From UBA8296 sp031581145 (GTDB taxonomy: Bacteria > Bacteroidota > Rhodothermia > Balneolales > Balneolaceae): a DNA stretch of 64,000 nucleotides. Numbering within the stretch: the first letter of the stretch is position 1; every line of letters begins with the position of its first letter. This document shows, one piece after another, positions 56,055 to 64,000 of this stretch. The translations under genes were made by a program, and so were the position numbers. The DNA lies in the NCBI GenBank assembly GCA_031581145.1, contig JAVLBP010000001.1:124001-188000 (forward strand), read 5' to 3'. Below the pieces are notes generated by a model. The model had not been told where the DNA came from. It searched no databases and worked only from the letters and a program-made list of their open reading frames with translations.

Positions 56055-56354
56055 CTATCGACGTGTCATCCAAAGTTGGGGGTTACGTCGATGGTGTAAA
56101 ATTGCGACGATTGTAATAACACTTTCTTGTTCAGTAAAGTAAACTGAAAAAGGAAATCGATTAATTAAAGCTCTGCGGACAATATTATTATAAATAATGG
56201 GATAATGTTGTGAGGATTTGATTAAAGAATGAATCTTTACATCAACGCAACGTGCAAACTCTTTCCCTAGACCTGTGTCCTGGCTCTCATACCAATTATA
56301 TGCGAGGTCAAAATCTTTTTCGGCTTGTGGGGTAAGAATCAGTGTGTTATACAC
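56055..56354 (-). CDS. RelE/ParE-family toxin
   Basis: 99 residues. The fold pattern is that of ParE/RelE toxins: an N-terminal strand (TLILTPQAEKDFDLAYNWYE), a helix pair (GKEFARCVDVKIHSLIKSSQ), then strands RRALINRFPFSVYFTE and VITIVAILHHRRNPQLW. The basic end with HHRRNP is typical. It starts three bases after the antitoxin stop. Whether it poisons gyrase (ParE) or mRNA (RelE) cannot be told. Confidence 0.88.
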   Translation of the reverse strand: MYNTLILTPQAEKDFDLAYNWYESQDTGLGKEFARCVDVKIHSLIKSSQHYPIIYNNIVRRALINRFPFSVYFTEQESVITIVAILHHRRNPQLWMTRR

Positions 56355-56357
56355 GAC

Positions 56358-56570
56358 CTACATGTACTTTTGACGTATGTCGACCCATGATTTAGCGTTA
56401 GCTTTATCCTCATTAAGAGTTTTTAAACGCTCTTCAAGAAGCTTAGCATGATGCTCTGGTATCTCAACTTTGCCTGGATCAGAGGCTATAGAGTCCCATA
56501 AAGCTTCTACCAAAAGTAACTTTTCATTCTTGTTCAATTTTGATAATTCTTTAAGCAGCGTGTTTTCCAT
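56358..56570 (-). CDS. Antitoxin, addiction-module component (PF09720-type)
   Basis: 70 residues. LLKELSKLNKNEKLLLVEAL followed by WDSIASDP and HHAKLLEERLKTLNEDKANA plus KSWVDIRQKY matches the addiction-module component family, whose members pair with RelE/ParE toxins. The gene precedes the toxin, as usual. Its upstream region is the tmRNA 3' end, and a TAATTTAG box (minus strand, about 56598-56605) could be its promoter. Confidence 0.88.
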   Translation of the reverse strand: MENTLLKELSKLNKNEKLLLVEALWDSIASDPGKVEIPEHHAKLLEERLKTLNEDKANAKSWVDIRQKYM

Positions 56571-56605
56571 ATTGACTGAATGGGTGAATATAGTAAACTA
56601 AATTA

Positions 56606-56629
56606 GATTGTGGAGGTGCGGGGAGTCGA
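56606..56629. repeat. Right copy of the 24-bp direct repeat (native tmRNA 3' end)
   Basis: Identical to 55975-55998. It covers the last 19 nt of tmRNA plus five flanking bases, consistent with an attachment core. Confidence 0.85.
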
Positions 56630-56972
56630 ACCCCGGTCCGAAACCGTAAACCACCAAGCGTCTACATGTGTAGTTAACGTATTGAATCTTACAAGTGGGA
56701 GTGCCCGCCAACAGGCTTCCACTTGCCAGTCTTGAAAAGATTCGCCGCCGACGTCAAGACACCGTCATTGGCTAGACTATGTATAGTTGACATCCAAGTC
56801 GCGACCCATAGACAAGTCAGCGAGTGGACGGCAAAGCGCGTTTAGGCAGCTAAGCTGTAGTTGTAATCGTTGCCAATTACTGTTTCCATAATGGTTGATT
56901 TACGAGAACCATTGGACAGTCTCGACATGCAACTTGAGATTTGACGAGCTCCGTCGAATCCGTGACACCCCC
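56611..56972 (-). ncRNA. ssrA: Transfer-messenger RNA (tmRNA)
   Basis: About 362 nt. The 5' end GGGGGTGTCACGGATTCGAC and the 3' end, a T-arm GGGGTTCGACTCCCC with CACCTCCA, pair as the tRNA-like acceptor stem; CCA is not encoded (CAA follows). The tag frame at 56874-56842 reads GNDYNYSLAA and a TAA stop, aligned with E. coli ANDENYALAA. It rescues stalled ribosomes with SmpB. The mobile insertion sits at its 3' end but restores the gene sequence. Confidence 0.95.
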
Positions 56973-57006
56973 ATTACGTAAAGAACGACCTTAAATATAA
57001 CGCTTT

Positions 57007-58023
57007 TTAAGCTCCTTGATTGTTTCCATCGGTGTTGTCTTCGGAGGCGCCTTCTTCATCTCCTGCAATACGCGATCTCATATCTGTATCCGCTTGCACA
57101 TTACGAAGGTTGTAGTAATCCATGACACCTAAGTTACCCGAGCGGAAGGCTTCAGAAATAGCCATCGGAATTTCAGCTTCATTTTCGACTACTTTTGCAC
57201 GCATTTCCTCAATTCTAGCTTTATTTTCTTGCTCCAAAGCGACAGCCATGGCACGTCTTTCTTCTGCCTTTGCACGTGCAACTTTTAGATCCGCTTCGGC
57301 TTGCTCTGTTTGAAGCTTCGCGCCGATATTATCACCAACATCGATATCTGCAATGTCAATTGAAAGGATTTCGAAGGCTGTTCCACTATCTAGCCCTTTC
57401 TCTAATACGGTTTTAGAAATATTGTCTGGATTTTCTAGAACATCTTTGTGCGTCTCGGCCGATCCTACCGTCGTCACAATCCCTTCACCGACTCGTGCTA
57501 GAATCGTCTCTTCCGTCGCTCCACCCACCAAACGATCAAGATTCGCACGAACCGTCACTCTAGCTGTAACTTTTACAATGATTCCGTCACTTGCTACTGC
57601 TGAGATTTTAGGTGTGTTAATTACTTTTGGATTCACAGAAATCTGAACCGCCTCAAATACGTCTCGTCCTGCAAGGTCGATCGCCGCTGCTCGTTCGAAA
57701 GTAAGGCCTAGATTAGCTTTATCCGCAGAGATTAAGGCTTGGATTACTTTATATACCGAACCACCCGCCAAAAAATGGGCCTCCAATCGTCCAACATCGA
57801 GATCCAAACCTGCTTTACTCGCTGTAATTTGAGCTTTTATAATCGGTCCTGGTGGCACTTTACGCAAACGCATTCCGACAAGGTCACCGAATATTTTCAC
57901 CCTAACTCCAGAGAAGAATGCTGTCACCCAGAGCCCCAAAGGGATATAATAAAAGAAGATGATTAGGACGAGGAGAACAGCGAGTAGAACAAATAATGCT
58001 GATGGTAATCCGAAAAAATCCAT
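57007..58023 (-). CDS. floA: Flotillin-like protein FloA
   Basis: 338 residues. An N-terminal membrane hairpin (residues about 8-38), then GVRVKIFGDLVGMRLRKVPP, an SPFH-type body (TARVTVRANLDRLVGGATEE, SIDIADIDVGDNIGAKLQTE) and a coiled coil rich in Ala/Glu (RAKAEERRAMAVALEQENKA). It scaffolds membrane microdomains. The C-terminal 40 residues are acidic. nfeD lies immediately upstream, its usual partner. Confidence 0.93.
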   Translation of the reverse strand: MDFFGLPSALFVLLAVLLVLIIFFYYIPLGLWVTAFFSGVRVKIFGDLVGMRLRKVPPGPIIKAQITASKAGLDLDVGRLEAHFLAGGSVYKVIQALISADKANLGLTFERAAAIDLAGRDVFEAVQISVNPKVINTPKISAVASDGIIVKVTARVTVRANLDRLVGGATEETILARVGEGIVTTVGSAETHKDVLENPDNISKTVLEKGLDSGTAFEILSIDIADIDVGDNIGAKLQTEQAEADLKVARAKAEERRAMAVALEQENKARIEEMRAKVVENEAEIPMAISEAFRSGNLGVMDYYNLRNVQADTDMRSRIAGDEEGASEDNTDGNNQGA

Positions 58024-58097
58024 AGAGTTGAATTGAGTTGTGTAGCCGTCGCTACGAGTTGTATGTGCTGTGTTGTGAGTTCAGCTTAGAGAACAAA

Positions 58098-59495
58098 TTA
58101 TCCTTTTCTTACGACAAGTACCCGATGTCCATTGACTTGTTTGACAACAACGGTCTCTCCTGATTCGATAAAGTCACCTAGGGTCTGAACGTCCATGCGA
58201 CGTCCATTGAAATCAACAACCCCTGAGGGTCTTAATGGACTTTTTGCGACGCCTTCTTGACCTAATAGTACGTTATACTCCGCCTCATCGGAGGAGGCAT
58301 CAGTTTCTGTGAGTTTGTCATTTAATACCAACAAGCCAAACGCTCGACGCTCTGGCATCGCGCGAGCTACCATGGCAATAGCCCCAAAGGACGCAGACAA
58401 TGTAATGGCCATTGTCCATACAGCCCTTGTAACCTCACTCTGCTCAGGAAAACTAAAGCCCACATTGCCAATAAGTGATGCACCCAATGAAAACACGACC
58501 AACAAAAGACCAATGATACCGGGCACACCAAATCCAGGGATTACAAAGATCTCAACAATGAGCAATATCACCCCGAGGGCAAACAACAAGATTTCCCATG
58601 CCTCAGCGAGCCCCATGATATAGAGTGGGGCAAAAAATAATGCCGCCCCGAGAGCTGCCGCTGCCCCACCGAAGCCAACACCGGGTGTTTGAAATTCAAA
58701 ATAGAGCCCAGACATCATCATCAGCATCAAAATTCCACTTACAACTGGGTTGGCAATAAATCGAAGAGTCGCCTCTTCCCATGACTCCGATGTTTCAACA
58801 ATCTCCTCTTCTTCAATGGACAACCTCGCAAGCATTCCAGATTTATTGTCCACAAGATCGTCGGCAACACCATATTCAAGCGCCTCTGAGGAACTCAGCG
58901 TCAAAAGTTTCCCCTCCTCGATAATGCCTTCCACTGCAATCGACTCATCCACCATAGCCTCTGCAATTTGAGGATCACGACCATTGGCTTCAGCCGTGGA
59001 ACGCATTAATCCACGAAAATAGCTCTGCATTTTTTCTGAAGCTTTCTCTCCAGATTGGCCTTGGACCACAGTAGCAGCGCCTATTGAAGCACCCTCTGCC
59101 ATAATGATGACGTCACATGAATATGAAATCAAGGCACCGGCAGAGGCAGCATTCTTGTTAATAAAGGCTATGGTACGAATCTCAGCATCTAGGAGTGATT
59201 GTCTGATTTTATCGGCAGCATCGACAAGCCCCCCAAACGTATCCAATTCAAGAACAAGCACGTCGTCTTCCCTTTCCTCAGCTTGAGCAATCGCACGGTC
59301 AATGTAGTGTGCGAGTCCATTATCAATCATCCCCTCAACCAGCACCCAAGTAGCTTTTGATGAACTTGGCGATGGCTCTGGATCATTTGCAGCAGTGCTG
59401 TCAAATCCAGTGTCATTGTTTTGACCCTTAAGTGGAGTGAATGGGGCACTCGAGATGATCAAAAAACCGGTAATCAACGCAATGATTTTAGTCAT
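58098..59495 (-). CDS. NfeD-family membrane protease-like protein (ClpP-class domain)
   Basis: 465 residues: signal peptide, a ClpP-class serine protease-like domain (about 50-230, with AFINKNAASAGALISYSCDV carrying the Ser and GASIGAATVVQG), a membrane section of several helices (about 250-380) and a C-terminal OB-fold NfeD domain (VAKSPLRPSGVVDFNGRRMD). NfeD1b-type proteins pair with flotillins and may process them. It lies 74 bases ahead of floA. Confidence 0.92.
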   Translation of the reverse strand: MTKIIALITGFLIISSAPFTPLKGQNNDTGFDSTAANDPEPSPSSSKATWVLVEGMIDNGLAHYIDRAIAQAEEREDDVLVLELDTFGGLVDAADKIRQSLLDAEIRTIAFINKNAASAGALISYSCDVIIMAEGASIGAATVVQGQSGEKASEKMQSYFRGLMRSTAEANGRDPQIAEAMVDESIAVEGIIEEGKLLTLSSSEALEYGVADDLVDNKSGMLARLSIEEEEIVETSESWEEATLRFIANPVVSGILMLMMMSGLYFEFQTPGVGFGGAAAALGAALFFAPLYIMGLAEAWEILLFALGVILLIVEIFVIPGFGVPGIIGLLLVVFSLGASLIGNVGFSFPEQSEVTRAVWTMAITLSASFGAIAMVARAMPERRAFGLLVLNDKLTETDASSDEAEYNVLLGQEGVAKSPLRPSGVVDFNGRRMDVQTLGDFIESGETVVVKQVNGHRVLVVRKG

Positions 59496-59605
59496 TTCTA
59501 TGTTGTGAATTCATGTTAAAAGAGACCGATCGACGTATGTATCTTGGCTCTCTCTTTCTACGTATAAACGTACATAAAAAGTTTCATTCTGGCTGTTCTG
59601 ATCTC

Positions 59606-61942
59606 ATGCATATTCTAACTCGCAATGTCTTGGGTTTTGCCCATCGTTTTTGCCAATCATGCCTGTACCTAATTGTAGCGCTATGTGTGGCAACACCCAC
59701 AGTGTCAGACATACACGCGCAGCCATCCAAAGCAAGGACTGAGCTACAACAAACAACGATACAAGGCTACGTGAGGGATGCAGAAACTGGAGAAACCCTC
59801 CTCTTGGCGACCGTGTCAATAAAAGGGACCACAAAAGGGGTCACAACGAATGGCTCAGGATTTTACTCTTTGACAACGGATCTAACGGGTGAGCAAATCC
59901 TACAAGCACGCTTTGTGGGATATGACATGGTAGAAAAGGAGATCAATTTGGACAGTGAATCAACGATTCGCCTCGATTTTGAGCTTCCACCTGAAAATCT
60001 CACTCTGGAAGAAGTGGTGGTCGAATCAGAGCGAGACAAAGAAGCCTTAAAGAATATTGGTGTAGCACAATTAAAAACAGAACAAATCAAAAAGCTTCCC
60101 GCCGTATTTGAGCCAGACGTATTTCGTAGTGTGCAACTCCTTCCTGGCGTTAAAGCTGCATCTGATTATTCTAGTGGTCTTTATATTCGCGGAGGTGGAC
60201 CGGACCAAACACTCATTTTGCTGGATGAAACCACCGTATACAATCCATCCCACTTTTTTGGCTTCTTCTCCACATTTAATCCTGACGCGGTTAAAGACAT
60301 TCGCCTATTCAAAGGAGGGTATCCAGCAGAATATGGGGGTCGTCTTGGATCGGTGTTGAGTGTGTACAACAAAGATGGAAATCGTAATGAACGTACTGGG
60401 GGCTTAAGTATTGGACTTCTCGCGTCTAGAGCTTACATCGAGGGCCCTGTGGGTGACGGTTCGTACATGTTCGCAGTACGCCGTTCGACGTTGGAACCGT
60501 TACTTGCAGCGCTACGACAAAGTGTCGATGCGATTCCGTCCACCTTTTATTTTTATGACATTAATGGAAAGGTTACCCAAAGTGTGTCTGAGAATGACCA
60601 GTTATCGGTAGCATTCTATACAGGACAAGACATTGTTGCCCTCCCCTTTGCCGACGATGCCGATATTCGTCTCAATTATGGAAACCGTACACTCAGCACC
60701 TCTTGGAAGCGGATATTGCCCAGAAATTGGTTTACCACACTTACGTTTACAGGGTCGACATACCAGAATAAGCCCAATTTTACCATCGCGGGCACGCCAT
60801 TTAGCCAACGCAACGAAATCTCCGATGTCTCCATCAAATTTGATGCAGAGCACCAACCAAGCCCGACGCATGACCTCAAAATGGGTCTTTGGGCAGGCAA
60901 CATGATTCTATCGCTTCGCAACCGATTTGATGGCGAAGAGACGTTCCGTAACCGAATTCAAGCCAATTATGCATCGGTCTATTTTCAAGATGAATGGAGA
61001 CCTAATGACCGTTGGGTAGCGCGTGCTGGGATTCGAGTCAACGCCTTTTCGGAAGGAAACTACATTGAACCAGAACCACGCTTAAGCATAGAATATCGAC
61101 CTGTTCCTACGGTACGAATTCAAGCCGCGTATGGTCGATACTCCCAATTCTTGACGCTTATCTCAAATGAAGCCTTCTCTGGCTTTGATACATGGCTTAC
61201 GGTCGACGACGGCGTTCCACCTGCTTACGGAGATCAATGGATTTTGGGCATAAAGACTGAGCCTTTCGATGGGTATGGCTTTGACGTAGAATTCTATGCA
61301 AGAACGATGAACGATCTGTTTGAGCTAGATCCATTCCTGCCGGATGCCGCGGGCTTAGATTATGATGAGCTATTTCGCTTTGGTGAGGGATTCGCCTATG
61401 GTGTAGAAGTCTTTTTTGAGCGTCAAGTGGGCCGTTTTACGGGGTTTGTAGGGTATACGTATGGTGTGACTCGACGTAAATTTCCAGGATTTAACGCAGC
61501 CATCGGCTCAGACACGCCGCGGTTCTATCCACCTAAATATGATCGCACCCATGATGCAAACATCGTGGCAACCTATCGATTATCTGATCGTTGGACAGCC
61601 AACGCAGTTTTTAGTTATGGCACAGGTCAAGCTTACACAGAGCCGCTAGGTCGAACGCAGTACCCAAGACAGCCATGGAATAATGAAGAGAATGATGTCT
61701 TGCTCGTTGGCAAGGTGAATGCCTCCAGGCTACCGGCCAATCACCGTTTGGATCTCTCGTTTTCTAGACAAGGTCGTTTTTTTGATATCGCCGATTCAGA
61801 ATTTCAAATCCAACTCATTAATGCTTACTCGCGACGAAACGTTTGGTTCTATCAATACGATTTTGACGAGAATCCAGTAAAACAAACTACGGTACCTTTG
61901 TTACCAATTCTCCCTGCATTCTCTTACACACTGACGTTTTAA
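59606..61942 (+). CDS. TonB-dependent receptor with carboxypeptidase-regulatory-like domain
   Basis: 778 residues from the ATG at 59606, which begins a signal peptide (LIVALCVATPTVSDIHAQ); upstream codons are not supported. The regulatory-like domain follows (TIQGYVRDAETGETLLLATV), then the plug (LKTEQIKKLPAVFEPDVFRS, LYIRGGGPDQTLILLDETTV, GGYPAEYGGRLGSVLSV) and a barrel ending in YTLTF. This plug type is usually encoded with a DUF4249 lipoprotein, as here, four bases or so downstream. Ligand unknown. Confidence 0.92.
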   Translation: MHILTRNVLGFAHRFCQSCLYLIVALCVATPTVSDIHAQPSKARTELQQTTIQGYVRDAETGETLLLATVSIKGTTKGVTTNGSGFYSLTTDLTGEQILQARFVGYDMVEKEINLDSESTIRLDFELPPENLTLEEVVVESERDKEALKNIGVAQLKTEQIKKLPAVFEPDVFRSVQLLPGVKAASDYSSGLYIRGGGPDQTLILLDETTVYNPSHFFGFFSTFNPDAVKDIRLFKGGYPAEYGGRLGSVLSVYNKDGNRNERTGGLSIGLLASRAYIEGPVGDGSYMFAVRRSTLEPLLAALRQSVDAIPSTFYFYDINGKVTQSVSENDQLSVAFYTGQDIVALPFADDADIRLNYGNRTLSTSWKRILPRNWFTTLTFTGSTYQNKPNFTIAGTPFSQRNEISDVSIKFDAEHQPSPTHDLKMGLWAGNMILSLRNRFDGEETFRNRIQANYASVYFQDEWRPNDRWVARAGIRVNAFSEGNYIEPEPRLSIEYRPVPTVRIQAAYGRYSQFLTLISNEAFSGFDTWLTVDDGVPPAYGDQWILGIKTEPFDGYGFDVEFYARTMNDLFELDPFLPDAAGLDYDELFRFGEGFAYGVEVFFERQVGRFTGFVGYTYGVTRRKFPGFNAAIGSDTPRFYPPKYDRTHDANIVATYRLSDRWTANAVFSYGTGQAYTEPLGRTQYPRQPWNNEENDVLLVGKVNASRLPANHRLDLSFSRQGRFFDIADSEFQIQLINAYSRRNVWFYQYDFDENPVKQTTVPLLPILPAFSYTLTF

Positions 61943-61955
61943 TAGGATGACCCGC

Positions 61956-62891
61956 ATGAAAGTAAGATCTCCCCTATCACTTCTGCTAATTTCGGTTTGT
62001 TCTTTGGCGCTGTGGAGCTGTTCACCCTATGAGCAAGATTCTTATCAACAAGAGTACATTGTTGAGGCGTACCTTATTGCAGGACAACAGTTTCCTGATG
62101 TAACATTGACCACATCAAGTGAACTTTTCGATTCTTTCACCTTACGAGATCAAAGGGTGGATGGAGCGACCGTGATCATAGAATCTGGCGATACAGGTCA
62201 ATTGATGACCTATCAACAAATCGACTCAAGTGGGATCTACACACCGACCGATACCACACAAAAAATTGAAGCAACGGCCACGTATGATCTAACGATTGAT
62301 ATCCCAGACAAGGATACTCCCATACGTGCGACGACCACTGTGCCTGAGCCATTGACGGTATTAGGTGGCATCACCGATAGAGTTGTCTACCAATCCTCTG
62401 AGCAACTCGAAATCTTGGTATCAGGTTCACCTGCAGGACAACAACGATTTTTCATTTTTAATACGATTGCCGACGACCCCAAATCCGAAGATTTAACGCC
62501 CTTTTATAAGTCTACGCTAGAAGATAGTGACGGCGACGTAGTGATCGAAGATTTCTATAAAGTGAGCTCCGGAATCTTAAACGAAGCCAACTTTTTTGAC
62601 GAGAACGGCAATACGGTACTTCGCTTACCGTGGTTAGCCGTGTCGTTTTATGGTCCAAATGCCATTGTGGCCAATGTTTTGGATAAAAATTCGTACGACT
62701 TTGTCCGTTCGCAAAGTGTGCAATTGGGCGGGAGCACCTTATCACCTGGAGAAATCCAAAATGTGATTAATCATGTGGAGGGAGCTGTTGGTATTTTTGG
62801 CAGTATTTCTAGTGACACGATCTACACAACGATTGAGAGAAACCCGCTACTTGATTTCAGCCCCGTCGACCCAGATAAAGCCATGCAATAG
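61956..62891 (+). CDS. DUF4249-type outer-membrane lipoprotein
   Basis: 311 residues from the ATG at 61956 (AGGA eight bases upstream); an ATG at 61947 is the alternative. A lipobox (SLALWSCSPYEQ) ends the signal. The body is beta-rich with VEAYLIAGQQFPDVTLTTS and VDGATVIIESGD, the opening pattern of DUF4249. These proteins accompany TonB receptors in Bacteroidota and probably help ligand capture at the surface. Identification is by pattern and position. Confidence 0.75.
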   Translation: MKVRSPLSLLLISVCSLALWSCSPYEQDSYQQEYIVEAYLIAGQQFPDVTLTTSSELFDSFTLRDQRVDGATVIIESGDTGQLMTYQQIDSSGIYTPTDTTQKIEATATYDLTIDIPDKDTPIRATTTVPEPLTVLGGITDRVVYQSSEQLEILVSGSPAGQQRFFIFNTIADDPKSEDLTPFYKSTLEDSDGDVVIEDFYKVSSGILNEANFFDENGNTVLRLPWLAVSFYGPNAIVANVLDKNSYDFVRSQSVQLGGSTLSPGEIQNVINHVEGAVGIFGSISSDTIYTTIERNPLLDFSPVDPDKAMQ

Positions 62892-62927
62892 GAGGAATCT
62901 CTCCAAGGAAAACCCTATTATACCCTC

Positions 62928-63371
62928 ATGAAAATCCCCATTGCAAGTGATCATGCAGGGTATCCTGCCAAAGAATTCGTTAAGACAGTTTTACAAGATC
63001 TAGGGCACGATTCTATCGACCTAGGAACACACTCTGAAGAGTCTGTTGATTACCCAGATTATGGAGCCAAAGTAGCTTCGGCTGTGAGCCAAAAACAATA
63101 TCCTTTGGGGATTTTGTTATGTGGAAGCGGACAAGGGATGTGTATGACTGCCAACAAATTTGATGGCGTTAGAGCGGCCTTGGCTTACGATGAGTCTGTC
63201 GCGCAACTCTCTCGCCAACACAACAATGCAAACGTATTGTGTCTTCCTGGTCGCACATTATCGCATGAGCAATTGCGAGAGATTGTCACGCAATGGCTAA
63301 CCACTGACTTTGAAGGTGGGCGTCATGAACGCAGGGTAGAAAAAATTGAATCCTCTAAAACAACCTATTGA
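62928..63371 (+). CDS. rpiB: Ribose-5-phosphate isomerase B
   Basis: 147 residues. The signatures are IASDHAGYPAKEFVK, LGTHSEESVDYPDYG, the catalytic region LLCGSGQGMCMTANKFDGVR, and RQHNNANVLCLPGRTL. It interconverts ribose-5-phosphate and ribulose-5-phosphate. It lies two bases before glyA, a frequent pairing. Confidence 0.96.
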   Translation: MKIPIASDHAGYPAKEFVKTVLQDLGHDSIDLGTHSEESVDYPDYGAKVASAVSQKQYPLGILLCGSGQGMCMTANKFDGVRAALAYDESVAQLSRQHNNANVLCLPGRTLSHEQLREIVTQWLTTDFEGGRHERRVEKIESSKTTY

Positions 63372-63373
63372 GC

Positions 63374-64000
63374 ATGAGTCATTTATCGGAATCCGATCCA
63401 TTAGTGTATAACCTCATAACTGAAGAAACTCAGCGACAGGATACCCATTTCGAGCTTATTGCCTCAGAGAATTATGCGTCCCCTGCTGTCATCCAAGCTG
63501 GAGGGTCATCCCTTACAAATAAGTACGCTGAAGGGTATCCTGGCAAACGGTATTATGGTGGGTGCGAGGTTGTAGACAACGTAGAAAATTTAGCACGCGA
63601 TCGGGCCAAGGAGCTTTTTGGTGCTGACTGGGTGAATGTACAGCCTCACTCAGGAGCCTCAGCCAATATTGCGGTATATCTCACCTTCATGAAGCCAGGA
63701 GATACCATTCTTGGGCTGGATCTCGCCCATGGCGGACACTTAACACATGGATCTCCAGCCAATTTCTCAGGAATCTGGTTTAATGCTGAGTTTTATGGCG
63801 TTGAGCAGGACACTGGGCGAATTGATATGGATCGGGTACGCGATCGAGCGAAAAAGGTAAATCCACGACTCATTTCCATTGGTGCCTCAGCCTACAGTCG
63901 TGATTTTGACTTTCAAGCGTTCAGGTCTATTGCTGATGAAGTGGGTGCTTTCTTGTGGATGGATATGGCACACACAGCAGGGCTCATTGCAGCCGGTGTC
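63374..64000 (+). CDS. glyA: Serine hydroxymethyltransferase (N-terminal part)
   Basis: 209 codons read open to the right edge, so the PLP Lys region is cut off. IASENYASPAVIQAGGSSLT, NKYAEGYPGKRYYGGCEVVD, VQPHSGASANIAVYL and MDMAHTAGLIAAGV are hallmark segments of GlyA. It converts serine to glycine and provides the methylene-folate consumed by ThyA. The ATG is at 63374, directly after rpiB. Confidence 0.97.
   Translation, partial: MSHLSESDPLVYNLITEETQRQDTHFELIASENYASPAVIQAGGSSLTNKYAEGYPGKRYYGGCEVVDNVENLARDRAKELFGADWVNVQPHSGASANIAVYLTFMKPGDTILGLDLAHGGHLTHGSPANFSGIWFNAEFYGVEQDTGRIDMDRVRDRAKKVNPRLISIGASAYSRDFDFQAFRSIADEVGAFLWMDMAHTAGLIAAGV

Larger units (their letters stand above)
55999..56629. 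mobile_element. Putative 631-bp toxin-antitoxin mini-island at the tmRNA gene
   Basis: The segment lies between two perfect 24-bp direct repeats (55975-55998 and 56606-56629), the right one being the 3' end of ssrA, a frequent integration site. It holds only an antitoxin-toxin pair and no integrase, so it is either a remnant or a cassette mobilised in trans. It looks more AT-rich than its surroundings. Confidence 0.6.

Overview
The window is a gene-dense (about 95 percent coding) bacterial chromosome segment with housekeeping operons on both strands. Several traits point to the Bacteroidota/FCB superphylum, most likely the Balneolales/Rhodothermia side. These are two outer-membrane TonB-dependent receptors with an N-terminal carboxypeptidase-regulatory-like domain, a receptor/DUF4249-type lipoprotein pair, a GWxTD-family protein, a deoxynucleoside kinase, the rpmF/yceD/plsX/fab order and a FloA/NfeD pair. 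The assignment is inferred from gene content; no rRNA is present.

Layout, left to right. 1-1136: nusA (cut by the left edge) and rimP on the minus strand, with an intrinsic-terminator-like hairpin just before rimP. 1239-3404: a DUF192 lipoprotein gene, then coaE and prfB on the minus strand; prfB needs the classical programmed +1 frameshift. 3462-8380: two half-ABC exporters whose ATPase motifs are complementary (a likely MdlA/MdlB-type heterodimer), separated by a ribonuclease Z gene with an altered zinc motif. 8499-13896: a renalase-like flavoprotein and three consecutive secreted amidohydrolase-family proteins, only one of which keeps the HxH metal motif. 14060-20183 (plus): GWxTD protein, pdxA, ftsE, thioesterase, galE, HD-domain phosphohydrolase. 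20159-32787 (minus): folA/thyA, mgtE, the rnc-fabF-acpP-fabG-fabD-fabH-plsX-rpmF-yceD fatty-acid block, deoxynucleoside kinase, pgi and pfkA. 32910-47732 (plus): polyprenyl synthase, LpxH-like hydrolase, PBP1A, nuoABCDEFGH, then YmdB-like phosphodiesterase, LolD-like ATPase, TPR protein and asparaginase. 47755-53315: HU on minus, then AgcS symporter, upp, a HAD phosphatase and a secreted metallophosphoesterase. 53418-64000: TonB receptor, a tiny toxin-antitoxin island inserted at the 3' end of the tmRNA gene, tmRNA, floA, nfeD, second TonB receptor with its lipoprotein, rpiB and the start of glyA.

The most notable signals are the roughly 631-bp toxin-antitoxin insertion bounded by 24-bp perfect direct repeats at ssrA, the His-to-Asp change in the RNase Z zinc motif, the two amidohydrolase homologues without the metal motif, and a recurrent pattern of short tandem duplications starting at the stop codons of several genes. 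The nuo operon also stops after nuoH, so the remaining complex I genes must lie elsewhere. Apart from 55965-57006, which holds the island and tmRNA, no gene-free stretch exceeds about 170 bases.
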